Source: Herbidospora solisilvae (GTDB lineage Bacteria; Actinomycetota; Actinomycetes; Streptosporangiales; Streptosporangiaceae). Taken from it: a DNA stretch of 64,000 bases. The notes under the pieces were generated by a model. It had not been told where the DNA came from. It made no database searches and saw only the letters and a list, made by a program, of their open reading frames with translations. The DNA is taken from positions 496,001 to 560,000 of the forward strand of contig NZ_WXEW01000005.1 in NCBI RefSeq assembly GCF_009901565.1, given 5' to 3'. This document shows positions 51,401-59,707 of this stretch, in pieces (position 1 is the stretch's first letter; each line of letters starts with the position of its first letter). The translations under genes were made by a program, and so were the position numbers.

Positions 51401-54207
51401 TCAAGACCGGCAACCCCAACACGGGCACCCTGGTCGGTTCGGTCGACATCACCCCCACGGGTGGCTGGCAGACCTTCAAGGACGTCTCGGTCCCGCTGAC
51501 CAACGTCCCGACGACCACCGCTCCGCTGTACTTCATCGTCCGCAAGCCGGCCTCCGCCGGTAACGGCGACTACCTGCTCAACTTCAACTGGGTCGACTTC
51601 GTCGGCAAGGGCGTCACCGACAACCAGCGTCCGACGGTCACCGCGACCGGCACCCCGCTGACCGGCACCGCGCCGCTGCAGGTGGCCTTCACCTCCACCG
51701 CGACCGACCCCGACGGCAACACCCCGCTCACGTACAAGTGGAACTTCGGCGTCACCGGCGCCCCCCAGCCCACCACCGCGAACGCGAGCTACACCTACAA
51801 CGCGCCCGGCACCTACGTCGCCACCGTCACGGTGACCGACGCCAAGGGCTCGTCGAACACCGCCTCGGTCAACGTCAAGGTCGAAGCGCCGAACGTCACC
51901 TGCTTCTCGGGCCGCTCGGACGACTTCCTCGGCAGCGACCTCAACCGCAACCGCTGGTCGGTTCTCCGTGAGAACCAGGACCTCAAGGTCGTGGACGGCT
52001 CGCTGGTCATCCCGACCTCGCTGACCGACATCTACGGCACCAACAACGACACGCCGGTCACCAACATCGTGCTCCAGCCGCTCCCCTCGGGTGCCTGGAC
52101 CGCGACCGCCAAGGTCACCATGCGCGCCGACCAGCAGTACCAGCAGGCCGGTCTGGTCGTGTACGGCGACGACGACAACTACGCAAAGATGGTCATCCAG
52201 GGTCGTGCCGCGAACGCCACGCCTGACCACGCGCAGCGTATCTTCCAGTTCATCCGCGAAGAGGCGGGCGTTCCCAACGAGGTCACGGCGAGCAACACCG
52301 CCAACCTCGGAGACGCCTTCCCGGACACGTTCTACGTCCGGTTCTCCAGCAACGGCAGCAACCTGAACGCCTCCTACTCGGCCGACGGCACCACCTTCAC
52401 GGCGATGTCGGAGACCAAGCAGCTGGCCGGCATCACCAACCCGCGCATCGGCCTCGCGTCCTTCGCGAACACCGGTCAGCGCGCGGTCGTGGACGCCAAG
52501 TTCGACTGGTTCAGCATCACGCCGGACGACACCGCCGGTAACATCGACCCGAACGACGACTTCAACGGCACCACGATCGACCCCTGCCGCTGGAACGCCA
52601 TCGTCCGTCCGGACTCCACCACCGCCAAGGTCACCGGCGGCAACCTGGAGCTCACCACCGTCACCGGCGACATCTACGGCACCGGCAACTCCGGTACGAA
52701 GAACTTCATCCTCCAGACCGCGCCCACGGGCGACTGGACCCTGGAGACGAAGGTCGACGCCTCGGCGCTGAGCGAGCAGTACCAGCAGGGCGGCCTGATG
52801 GTGTACACCGACGACGACAACTACGTGAAGTTCGACCTGCTCACCACCAACGCGCCCGGCGCGACCGTGGTGCGTGGCGTCGAGCTGCGTAGCGAGGTCG
52901 CCGGCACCGTCCAGAACCCGCAGCCCAACGCCAACCCGGGCACCGGTGTGGTCTGGCTGCGCCTGAAGAAGACCGGCACGGTCTTCCAGGGTTCGTACTC
53001 GACCAACGGCACCACCTGGACCGACATGTCGGCGACCGTCAGCAACACCGCGGTCGGCACTCCGAAGATCGGTGTCTACACCATCGGCACCAACCAGCAG
53101 GCTGCGAAGACGGTCAAGTTCGACTACTTCACGCTGACCAAGCCGACTGTGGCCGACACCACCGCTCCCACCACCACCGCCACCACCACCCCGACGGCGC
53201 CCAACGCCGCCGGCTGGTACACCTCCGCGGTTCTGGTCAACCTCGCCGCCACCGACAACTCGGGTGGCAGCGGCGTCGACAAGACCGAGTACCAGATCGA
53301 CGGCGGCGCCTGGACCACGTACACCACCGCGTTCTCGGTCGCCGGCGACGGCAACCACACCGTGAACTACCGGTCGGTGGACAAGGCCGGCAACACCGAG
53401 ACCGCCAAGTCGCTCGCGCTGAAGCTCGACGTGACCGCTCCCGTCACCACCGCGGACTTCCTCCCGGTGAGCCAGGACACGGTCCCGGTGACCCTCGCGG
53501 CGACCGACGCCACCTCGGGTGTCGAGAAGATCGAGTACGCCCTCGACGGGGGCGCCTGGACCGCCTACACCGCTGCGGTCAACGTCAGCGGCGTCGGCGA
53601 GCACCAGCTCCAGTACCGCGCCACCGACAAGGCCGGCAACGTCGAGGAGACCAAGGCCGCCACCATCAAGATCGAGGAGACCGAGCCGACCATCCTCATC
53701 TCCGGTGTGTCCGAGGGCGCCTCGTACGGTGACAGCACCAACGTCACCATCGCGTGGGAGGTGGCGGGCACCGGCATCAAGACGGTGACCGGCACGCTCG
53801 ACGGCCAGCCCGTCACGTCCGGCTCGGTCCAGGAGCTCTACCGCCTGGCCCTCGGTGAGCACACGCTCACCGTGGACGTCACCACCAACGCGGGTGGCAC
53901 CTACTCGCAGTCCGTCAAGTTCAAGACCACCACCTCGACCGATGACATCTCGGCCCTGATCTCGCGCTTCAAGGACGCCGGTCAGCTGACCGCGACCGCG
54001 GCCGCGAAGCTTCAGGACGACATCAACAAGGTCATGGTGTCGGAGGACAAGGAGCGCGAGCGCGACCAGGTCAAGATCGTCAAGAAGCTCACCCGCTTCA
54101 TCGAGGCGGTCAACGACCCGAAGGTCGTGAACAACGCCGTCGTGAAGGCCACGTTCATCCGTGACGCCAACGCGCTGATCGTTGCGAACGGCGGCAACCC
54201 GGTCTAA
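48433..54207 (+). CDS. Giant multidomain exoprotein: ThuA, sugar-dehydrogenase-like, PKD, CBM6 and repeat modules
   Basis: A 1,924-residue secreted protein with an AGGAAAGGG site. Signal peptide to about residue 50 (ends PASAAA). Domains in approximate order: ThuA-like (56-275, FKVLVFSKTTGFRHDAI); glucose/sorbosone-dehydrogenase-like propeller (285-700, ECCHHGGGMLMD, PEIYGMGFRNPFRIG); PKD (about 715-800, DPDGNPITIEWDFNDDG); a beta domain with Cys; a CBM6-like module (about 945-1060); a second PKD; two homologous DUF1349/LamG-like modules; two OmpL47-type repeats with EYQIDGGAWT and EYALDGGAWT; an Ig-like domain; and a helical C-terminus. It probably binds polysaccharide at the cell surface or outside and acts on a sugar, perhaps with PQQ. 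The exact reaction is unknown. Confidence 0.88.
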   Translation: MSPRSRTWARLSEILPFKRKISLRRTVAVASAALMLPMPVLAFSAAPASAAAEPEFKVLVFSKTTGFRHDAIPDAIAAIQKLGTENNFAVDVTEDSAQFTDANLAQYKAVIFNSTTGDPVSTADQKAAFERYIKAGGGFVGIHAASDGGYSWDWYRQLVGAYFKSHPAIQQATVVNEDKAHPSTSHLPTSWTRTDEWYDFQANPRNAVHVLQSLNQKSYTGSTQGIDHPISWCQDFDGGRSWYTGLGHTKESYVEANFTKMLLGGIRTAAGVEKADCSASLTGSYEKVALDTNTSNPMMTDIAKDGRVFYIDRLGDVKIIKPSGGTVTAGKMNVFTANESGLLGLALDRNFDTTNWVYLFYSPATGGNVDRLSRFTVVGDAIDFSSEKVILNVPVQRAECCHHGGGMLMDHKTGDLWLGTGDNTNPFASNGYTPIDEGSGRSAWDAQRSSGNTNDLSGKVLRITPQPDGTYTIPAGNLFPPGTEKTKPEIYGMGFRNPFRIGIDPKTGNVMVADYGPDAGSASATRGPRGTVEWNALSAPGNYGWPYCVGNNTPYIDYNFQTSTSGSAFNCAAPVNESPNNTGLTNLPAAKAASIWYTSAVDQNNFPELNGGAPMAGPVYRYDEALASPVKWPAYWDGKAIFGEWNNNTLFSFQMNDAGTQQIKINRILRDMGFIRPMDIKFGYDGALYLVEWGSGFGGDNADSGIYRIEYVKGVRPPIAKITADKTDGPAPLTVNFSSEGSRDPDGNPITIEWDFNDDGTVDSTAANPSYTYTTAGNYSAVLTVKNAEGVAAHANVPIVVGNTRPVVNITVPPQGGFFEFGDQVKYTITVSDAEDGTIDCTKVQLQAYLGHDSHGHPLDQKAGCEGTIQTLSDSGHGIDDNLYYILEATYADKGGQGGAGSLTGRSEIILQPKRKQAEHFTETGRVEGGTGTDTPGVQSETTTDPLGGNQNIGFTNDGDFWAYNPVNLSGIDSVSLRVSSAGPGGTVQIKTGNPNTGTLVGSVDITPTGGWQTFKDVSVPLTNVPTTTAPLYFIVRKPASAGNGDYLLNFNWVDFVGKGVTDNQRPTVTATGTPLTGTAPLQVAFTSTATDPDGNTPLTYKWNFGVTGAPQPTTANASYTYNAPGTYVATVTVTDAKGSSNTASVNVKVEAPNVTCFSGRSDDFLGSDLNRNRWSVLRENQDLKVVDGSLVIPTSLTDIYGTNNDTPVTNIVLQPLPSGAWTATAKVTMRADQQYQQAGLVVYGDDDNYAKMVIQGRAANATPDHAQRIFQFIREEAGVPNEVTASNTANLGDAFPDTFYVRFSSNGSNLNASYSADGTTFTAMSETKQLAGITNPRIGLASFANTGQRAVVDAKFDWFSITPDDTAGNIDPNDDFNGTTIDPCRWNAIVRPDSTTAKVTGGNLELTTVTGDIYGTGNSGTKNFILQTAPTGDWTLETKVDASALSEQYQQGGLMVYTDDDNYVKFDLLTTNAPGATVVRGVELRSEVAGTVQNPQPNANPGTGVVWLRLKKTGTVFQGSYSTNGTTWTDMSATVSNTAVGTPKIGVYTIGTNQQAAKTVKFDYFTLTKPTVADTTAPTTTATTTPTAPNAAGWYTSAVLVNLAATDNSGGSGVDKTEYQIDGGAWTTYTTAFSVAGDGNHTVNYRSVDKAGNTETAKSLALKLDVTAPVTTADFLPVSQDTVPVTLAATDATSGVEKIEYALDGGAWTAYTAAVNVSGVGEHQLQYRATDKAGNVEETKAATIKIEETEPTILISGVSEGASYGDSTNVTIAWEVAGTGIKTVTGTLDGQPVTSGSVQELYRLALGEHTLTVDVTTNAGGTYSQSVKFKTTTSTDDISALISRFKDAGQLTATAAAKLQDDINKVMVSEDKERERDQVKIVKKLTRFIEAVNDPKVVNNAVVKATFIRDANALIVANGGNPV

Positions 54208-54235
54208 CCGGTAGTCGCAGTACAACCTTGATAGA

Positions 54236-54271
54236 GGGTGCCCCGCGCGCCGTTGTGCGCGCGGGGCACCC
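54236..54271 (+). terminator. Intrinsic terminator after the giant exoprotein gene
   Basis: A 15-bp perfect stem GGGTGCCCCGCGCGC / GCGCGCGGGGCACCC with a CGTTGT loop, followed by GTGTTTTGT. It is the best intrinsic terminator of the window, lying between the exoprotein and the next exported protein. Confidence 0.9.
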
Positions 54272-54305
54272 GTGTTTTGTAAGGCAGATGAAGGGACCCC
54301 CACGA

Positions 54306-54863
54306 ATGAACAAGGCACTGAGGTACGCCCTGGCCGTCGTGCTGGCCGGTCTCGGCCTGCTGCTCGGCGCGCAGCAGGCCATGGCCGCGGCGGACGGCCC
54401 GATCAAGCTCGAGGTCGCCGGCGACGGCGGCCGCAACGTGAACGTTTTGGTGACCTGGAAGAAGGACGGCACCCCCGTCACCGACGTGGTCGCCGCGACC
54501 CTGTTCGCGGAGAGCGCCGACGGCAGCCGTACCTTCGGCCCCGTGCCGCTGATGTCGGCCCCCGAGGGCCAGAACCTCTACAACCCGTCCGAGCCCCTGC
54601 CGGACGGCGAGTGGAAGGTCACCGTGAAGGCCACGAAGCCGAGCAAGGCCCAGGCCTCCATCAAGGTGACCTCGGGCGAGGTCGCCAACGTGCCCACGAC
54701 CGAACCGCTGACGACGGCCAAGATGGCCGAGCGCGCGGCGGCGGCCGACGAGAGCGCCTCGGAACTCCCGCTGCTCCAGATCGGCATCATCGGCGGCGCG
54801 GTCGTGGCCGCGGTCGTGGTGTTCTTCGTGCTGGTCCGAAGCCGGCGCGCGCCGGTGCGTTAG
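54306..54863 (+). CDS. Exported protein with C-terminal membrane anchor
   Basis: A 185-residue protein. A signal peptide (MNKALRYALAVVLAGLGLLL, ending at ..AMAA) precedes a beta domain of about 100 residues with the YtkA/FixH-like look (NVLVTWKKDGTPVTDVVAAT, LPDGEWKVTVKAT). A hydrophobic anchor GIIGGAVVAAVVVFFVLV and a short basic tail follow. It is likely displayed outside the membrane; its role is unknown. The start follows AAGGGA. Confidence 0.78.
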   Translation: MNKALRYALAVVLAGLGLLLGAQQAMAAADGPIKLEVAGDGGRNVNVLVTWKKDGTPVTDVVAATLFAESADGSRTFGPVPLMSAPEGQNLYNPSEPLPDGEWKVTVKATKPSKAQASIKVTSGEVANVPTTEPLTTAKMAERAAAADESASELPLLQIGIIGGAVVAAVVVFFVLVRSRRAPVR

Positions 54864-54885
54864 ACGCAGGCGCGATCTCCGGAGG

Positions 54886-54918
54886 GTGACGCCTCGTGCG
54901 TCAGGCACGAGGCGTCAC
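54886..54918. terminator. Hairpin between exported protein and CATRA region
   Basis: Perfect 14-bp stem GTGACGCCTCGTGC / GCACGAGGCGTCAC with a five-base loop. It follows the exported-protein gene by about 22 bases, and its right arm overlaps the stop and last codons of the minus-strand fragment at 54901-55023. Confidence 0.75.
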
Positions 54919-55023
54919 GCCGGAGGGCACGTCGTCGGGCGAGACGTCACACCTGCCGTCGGCGTCGGCGGTCGCGAGCAGGACGAAGGGGGAGTGCGCG
55001 CGCTCTGGGCGGTGGTCACGCAT
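54901..55023 (-). pseudogene. Fragment resembling a pyridoxamine-phosphate-oxidase-like protein
   Basis: A 40-residue frame starting MRDHRPERAH, whose FVLLATADADGRCDVSP stretch matches the conserved FMN-binding beginning of PPOX-type (MSMEG_1061-like) proteins, normally about 200 residues. It stops soon after, in the hairpin. The ATG overlaps the CATRA stop as TGATG. It looks like a gene remnant, though a real short coupled peptide is possible. Confidence 0.45.
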
Positions 55024-56399
55024 CACGGCAGGTGAGGGCCGATGCCCCGCTCGTAGGACTCCTGGTCGCCGAAGTCGCCGGCCGTCAGCCAGTCGCCGCC
55101 CGACAGGTCGACGGGACAACCCGCCAGCTTCAGCCGGTGGGCCAGCCGGGTCCGGAACAGCACGTCGTCGGAGACGGTCACGAAGTTGCGCGCGTCGATG
55201 TCGCTGATCGGCCGCATCGCGCCGAACGTCAGCACGACCAGGTGCCTCGGCCGCAGCGCGTACGCCATGCCGAGTTCGATCAGCACGTTCGGGCGGGCCT
55301 GGGAGACCGGGCGCTCCGGCCCGAAGTCGGGGTGCAGGTGGACCACGTCGTCGGGCGTCATCAGCACCACGATCGCCTGGACGTACGGCATGGTCTGGAG
55401 CAGCACGTCGCCGATGTACGGCCACGGCTGCCCGCCCGTCCGCGCGACCAGCGTCTCCCAGTCCAGCGGACGCAGGTCGAGCGCCCGGAGCAGCGTGAAG
55501 ACGGCGTCGCGGGCCTGGAGGTCGCGCCCGTGCACGACGAACACGTCCCGGCCGCCCACCTCGGGCACGACGACGGCCGGGTCGATCGAGTCGTGCAGGT
55601 ACCGTGCGTCGTCGTCGAGCCGTTCGACCAGAGACCTCGCCAGTTCGGCGTCGTCGGCGAACGGGCCGCCCTGGAGCAGCAGCGGGGACACGTCGAACGA
55701 CCGGAGCATGTTGTCGGCCGCGATGTCCACGCTGCGCCGCATCCGGCGGATGTCGCCCACCCGCCGCCCGACGTCGAAGGTGCCGGGCACCGGCCGCCCG
55801 CCGCCCTCGCGGAGCCAGACGCCCAGCTCGTAGCGCATCGTGGCGGCGTGCAGGAGATACCTGGCCAGCGGCGGGATCTGGGGGGTGCCCCGGCTCCAGA
55901 CGAAGGAGCCGGCGATCGGGTCGTCGTCGAAGGCGATGAGGAAGCGGCGGGTCCGGCGGTAGTCGACGTCTCCGCCGCGCTCCCAGATCGCCAGGCCCTC
56001 CGACGTCGTCACCGGGCCGATCCAGTGGGGCTCCGACCGGACCCCGCCGCCGTGGGCGAGGAAGAGCCGGGCCTCGCCGAGAAAGTCGCGGTGGCCGACC
56101 ACCTCCGACCATTCGGCGTCCCAGGTCTGCCAGTCACCCCCGGTCAGCCCCACCGACAGGACGAACACGCCGTGGTGGACCCGCACGATCGCCTGGCAGT
56201 CACCCCGCCCCGCCGCGGCGAGCGCCGCCTCGGCCCCCGCCGGATAGCCGCTCGCCACGGGCACCTCAAGGGGCAGGTCGAGGATCTTCTCGGTCAGCCC
56301 GAACGCCTTCCGGCACGCCGCCCACAGCTGGCGGAAGGCGGGGGCCGATTCGAGGGTGGCGTACAGATGGACGACGAACTGCTGCTCCACGGCGCTCAC
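55023..56399 (-). CDS. CATRA-type conflict protein with TIR-like domain
   Basis: A 458-residue protein. The N-terminal part (VEQQFVVHLYATLESAPAFR, LWAACRKAFGLTEKILDLPL) matches the CATRA-N domain as I remember it, named for caspase/TPR-associated conflict systems. The middle is helical. The C-terminal 150 residues are a TIR-like nucleotide-binding domain (PF10137 type): DVFVVHGRDLQARDAVFTLL, then IVVLMTPDDV and RPNVLIELGMAYALRPRHLV. The family is considered part of abortive-infection style immunity. GTG at 56399 overlaps the upstream small gene stop (GTGA). Recognition rests on family memory. Confidence 0.75.
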   Translation of the reverse strand: MSAVEQQFVVHLYATLESAPAFRQLWAACRKAFGLTEKILDLPLEVPVASGYPAGAEAALAAAGRGDCQAIVRVHHGVFVLSVGLTGGDWQTWDAEWSEVVGHRDFLGEARLFLAHGGGVRSEPHWIGPVTTSEGLAIWERGGDVDYRRTRRFLIAFDDDPIAGSFVWSRGTPQIPPLARYLLHAATMRYELGVWLREGGGRPVPGTFDVGRRVGDIRRMRRSVDIAADNMLRSFDVSPLLLQGGPFADDAELARSLVERLDDDARYLHDSIDPAVVVPEVGGRDVFVVHGRDLQARDAVFTLLRALDLRPLDWETLVARTGGQPWPYIGDVLLQTMPYVQAIVVLMTPDDVVHLHPDFGPERPVSQARPNVLIELGMAYALRPRHLVVLTFGAMRPISDIDARNFVTVSDDVLFRTRLAHRLKLAGCPVDLSGGDWLTAGDFGDQESYERGIGPHLP

Positions 56400-56566
56400 T
56401 TCTTCGGGCCGGACAACGCGTGGACCAGCTGGTTCAATCGTTCCCGCACGGGTGGAGGCGGCGGCACGACCGGCGTTGAGCCGATCGTGTCCCGGCGCCC
56501 GGGGGTCACCCGCCACTGGGCGATGTCGGTGACGAGGTCGAGTAAGTCGTCGTGTGCGTCGGTCAC
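56396..56566 (-). CDS. Small CATRA-system-associated protein
   Basis: A 56-residue protein starting VTDAHDDLLDLVTDIAQWRV with a Pro-rich centre (STPVVPPPPPVRERLNQLV). Small proteins of this size directly upstream of CATRA genes are annotated as CATRA-system associated. The stop overlaps the CATRA start by four bases. Upstream it lies close to the end of the DUF916 gene (21 bases), so read-through from that operon is possible. Confidence 0.65.
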   Translation of the reverse strand: MTDAHDDLLDLVTDIAQWRVTPGRRDTIGSTPVVPPPPPVRERLNQLVHALSGPKK

Positions 56567-56587
56567 AGTCTTTCGATCGGCGCGGGG

Positions 56588-57616
56588 CTACCCGGCGTTT
56601 CGCAGGGCCGCCTCGACCGCCTCGCGCACGCGGGCGTCCTCGCGCTCCTTGCGCCGCGACCGTCGCCCCCGCATCACCACGAACCAGCCCGCCACGACCG
56701 CGGCGAGCACCACCAGCAGGGCGAGCTGGGTCCACGGCAGCGCCCACGCGCCGGTGGTGGCCAGCACCGGGTCGAGCGAGGTCGTCGCGCCCGACGCGTC
56801 GGTCAGCAATGGCATGACGACCGTCGTCGCGGCCAGCCGGAACGCCGGGACCACGCTCTTCACCGGGACCGACATCCGCCAGGTCTCACCGGGCAGCAGT
56901 TCCGGGGAGCCCGCGATGTCGCCGGCGTCGGACGACAACCAGCCGAACGGGCCGGCCACCGACATGGTCTGCTTGGCCGACAGCACCGCGTTGCCGGTGT
57001 TGTGGAGCGTGTAGCTGATGGTGGCGTCGCCCGGCGCGAAGGGGTTGAAGGTCCCTGAGTAGTGCATCTTCACGTCTTCGACGGTCAGGCCGGGCTTGAG
57101 CTCGCCGCTGACGCGGAGCTTGATGCGGATGCCGAGCCGCCGGTCGACGTTGATGCCCTCGGCGGTCGCCTCCTGGGTCAGGGAGGTCAGGACGCCGCCC
57201 ACGTAGTCGCCGGGCGGGGCGTTGCTGGGCACGTTCACCGAGAACGGGATCCGGGCCGACCTGCCCGGCTCGATCGTCACGGACGCGCGGCCGGCGTGCA
57301 CCCAGGCGCCGACGCCGATCGACTTCTTGTCCTTGGCCAGCAGGTCGAGCCGGCCGGTGTCGGTGGTGTAGCCGTCGGCGGCGTACACCGACAACGTCAG
57401 GGGGGTCTTGCCCCGGTTGGCGACGAGCAGGCCGTCGTCCAGGCGGGCGCCGGGGTTGATCGAGTACGTGTAGCTGGAGCGGTCGGCCCCGAAGCCGTTG
57501 GCGTCGGTCCGGACCGTCCAGGCGACGTCGCCGTCGGCGGCGAGCACGGGGGCGGCCGGAAGCACGATGATCGCGCAGGCGGAGAACAGGGCCAGGGCGG
57601 TACGGAACAGGCGCAT
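56588..57616 (-). CDS. DUF916 (WxL-interacting) cell-wall protein
   Basis: A 342-residue exported protein. The ATG at 57616 follows AAGGATC; a signal peptide to about residue 26 (ending APVLA) leads into the DUF916-type beta domain (VAWTVRTDANGFGADRSSYT, LTLSVYAADGYTTDTGR, GDYVGGVLTSL), associated with peptidoglycan binding in other bacteria. A C-terminal membrane segment (LPWTQLALLVVLAAVVAGWF) and a very basic tail follow. It is thus an envelope protein, encoded 58 bases after the metallophosphoesterase gene. Confidence 0.83.
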   Translation of the reverse strand: MRLFRTALALFSACAIIVLPAAPVLAADGDVAWTVRTDANGFGADRSSYTYSINPGARLDDGLLVANRGKTPLTLSVYAADGYTTDTGRLDLLAKDKKSIGVGAWVHAGRASVTIEPGRSARIPFSVNVPSNAPPGDYVGGVLTSLTQEATAEGINVDRRLGIRIKLRVSGELKPGLTVEDVKMHYSGTFNPFAPGDATISYTLHNTGNAVLSAKQTMSVAGPFGWLSSDAGDIAGSPELLPGETWRMSVPVKSVVPAFRLAATTVVMPLLTDASGATTSLDPVLATTGAWALPWTQLALLVVLAAVVAGWFVVMRGRRSRRKEREDARVREAVEAALRNAG

Positions 57617-57674
57617 CTCGGATCCTTCGCAAGGTGAGCGCCCGATCCGGGACGCCCACCCCGCACTCAAGGGA

Positions 57675-59618
57675 CTAGCTGGACAACGCGGTGATGGTCA
57701 GGGTGGCGCGGTAGCCACCGGTCTCCACGTCGCCGGGGATCTTCAGGGTCAGGTCGGCGCCGAGCTTGGCGACGCCCTTCGGGTGACCCTGGTCGGCCGA
57801 GCCGAGGCCGCGCGACTTCGCGAGACCCTGGCCCTGGTCGTCGAACCCGGACACGACCGGGTTGCCGGCGCGGGCGCCGGCGCCCGCCTCGACGACCTTC
57901 GGGGTCCAGCCCAGGTACGAGCCGGCGAAGGTCTTGGCGCCGTCGCTGAAGTCGCTGACGCTGGCCGAGATCGACCAGGGGGCCTGCGAACGACGGTTGT
58001 CGGACACGACGATCGGGTTGATCGAACCGGCGGCCTCGAAGTGGTCGCCGTTCTTCTCCTCGGCGGTGCCGAGGTCGACCAGGCCGTTGTAGCCGTCGAT
58101 GGTCCAGCCGAACTCACCCGGGGCGGCGTTCGGCACGTCGACCGAGAGGGCCTGGCCCTCGCCGTTGTAGGGGTGCACGGTGACCTTGTCGACGGTGGAG
58201 CCGACCGGCTTGGCCGCCGGGTCGTTGTCGCAGGACACGCCCTTCTCGACCGCCGCGTTCGGGGCCGCGCAGGTGCCGCTGCGGAGGTTCTCCACCACGA
58301 GCTTGTCCTTGCGGACGCCGACCTTGACGTAGGTCCGCACGTGCTCCTGGTTCTGCACTGAGTTGTACCAGTACGTCGAGGGGTTCAGCGGGTCGGGGCC
58401 GTTGCCGGCGCCGGAGCTGGGCTGGTCGGTCTTCGGGGCGGAGATGTCGTAGTACTTCGAACCCGAGGCCGAGTTCGAGGTGATGTACAGGACGCCGCCG
58501 GGACCGGCCGTGACCTCGGCCGCGCCGGGCTGCTCGTCGGGGTTGGCCTTCTCGCTGTTCTTGATCAGGTACGACCGCGAGTAGCTGTGGTCGTGACCCT
58601 GCAGCACCAGGTCCACACCGAGGCTGGAGAACGCGGTCGGGAAATCGACCCGCCGCAGCTTGGCGTCTCCGTCCTGGGCGTGCGCCGCCGGCGAGTAGAT
58701 GGCGTGGTGGAAGACGAGCACCTTCCACTTTGCCTCGTTGCCGTGCTGGTTGATGACGTCGGTCACGTACTTCACGTGGGCCGCGTCACCGCCGCCGCCC
58801 TGGGAGGTGGCGTAACTGTTGCTGTTGATGTCGATGAACAGGACGTCCTTGTAGATGAACCAGTAGTTCCCGCCGGACGTGTTCGACGCGGGGTTGCCGT
58901 TGCCGTAGAGCGGGCCCGACCGGTCCGTGTTGGGCACGGTGAAGTGCTGCTCGTACGCCTTGCTGCCGACGTCGTGGTTGCCGATGGTGGCCACCCACGG
59001 GTACCGGCGCAGGCCGTCGGGCGCGAGGAAGGCGTCCCACTGCGTCTCGGTGCCGGCGGTCTCGACCTGGTCGCCGCCCGAGACGAGCAGCTCGGCGTCG
59101 GGGTTGGCGGCGGTCGCGACGTTCACGGTGTCGACCCAGCCGGCCTGGTCCTTGGCGAGGTCGCCGGAGGAGCCGATCTGCGGGTCGCCGAAGAACAGGA
59201 AGTCGTAGTCGCCCTCGAAGCTCTGCGTCTTGAACGCGTAGACGGGCGACCAGTTGTCGTCGGCGCCCACCCGGTAGGAGTAGGCGGTCGACTCCTTGAG
59301 GTTCGTGATGGTGGCGTGCCGGTTGAACCTGCCACCCGAAACGTTCGCCCCGCCGACGGCGTCGAAGGTGGCGGGGTTGGCCGGGAACTCGCCGTTGACG
59401 ACCTGCTCGGTCGGCGCGACCTGCACCTTCTGCGCAGTGTCGGCCGAGGAGTACCAGGTCACGGTCCGCTGGGCCTGGTCGGCGCCGACGCCTAGCACGA
59501 TGCCGGTGAGCGTGGCGGCGTCCGCGGCGGCCGCGGGCACCGTGGCGCTGCTCAGGGCCACAGCCAGGCCCAGGAGCGCCGCGGTGGCGCCGGTGGCCAC
59601 TCGTGTCACTAATGTCAT
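57675..59618 (-). CDS. Secreted metallophosphoesterase (purple-acid-phosphatase type)
   Basis: A 647-residue exoprotein with a signal peptide (ALLGLAVALSSATVPAAA). An N-terminal fibronectin-like region is followed by a calcineurin-like phosphatase domain with the metal motifs FFGDPQIG, SGGDQV, IGNHDV, LVFHHAIYS and QGHDHSYSRSY. A C-terminal beta domain follows. A dinuclear metal phosphatase acting outside the cell on phosphate esters is expected. ATG at 59618 is preceded by AAGGAACA. The HupE gene lies 89 bases upstream on the same strand. Confidence 0.9.
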   Translation of the reverse strand: MTLVTRVATGATAALLGLAVALSSATVPAAAADAATLTGIVLGVGADQAQRTVTWYSSADTAQKVQVAPTEQVVNGEFPANPATFDAVGGANVSGGRFNRHATITNLKESTAYSYRVGADDNWSPVYAFKTQSFEGDYDFLFFGDPQIGSSGDLAKDQAGWVDTVNVATAANPDAELLVSGGDQVETAGTETQWDAFLAPDGLRRYPWVATIGNHDVGSKAYEQHFTVPNTDRSGPLYGNGNPASNTSGGNYWFIYKDVLFIDINSNSYATSQGGGGDAAHVKYVTDVINQHGNEAKWKVLVFHHAIYSPAAHAQDGDAKLRRVDFPTAFSSLGVDLVLQGHDHSYSRSYLIKNSEKANPDEQPGAAEVTAGPGGVLYITSNSASGSKYYDISAPKTDQPSSGAGNGPDPLNPSTYWYNSVQNQEHVRTYVKVGVRKDKLVVENLRSGTCAAPNAAVEKGVSCDNDPAAKPVGSTVDKVTVHPYNGEGQALSVDVPNAAPGEFGWTIDGYNGLVDLGTAEEKNGDHFEAAGSINPIVVSDNRRSQAPWSISASVSDFSDGAKTFAGSYLGWTPKVVEAGAGARAGNPVVSGFDDQGQGLAKSRGLGSADQGHPKGVAKLGADLTLKIPGDVETGGYRATLTITALSS

Positions 59619-59707
59619 TGCTTGTTCCTTATGTCGCAAAATGTTGCACAAGCGGCAGAAATGGTGTCGCTGTCCGGTTAACCGATCATTACGACCGGTT
59701 TACTGGG

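Noticed and set aside
48436-54318. A 1,960-codon open frame on the minus strand opposite the giant exoprotein gene
   Set aside because: It exists because the plus-strand gene has strongly GC-biased third positions. Its translation is low in complexity, without motifs or a plausible start, whereas the plus strand encodes recognisable domains.
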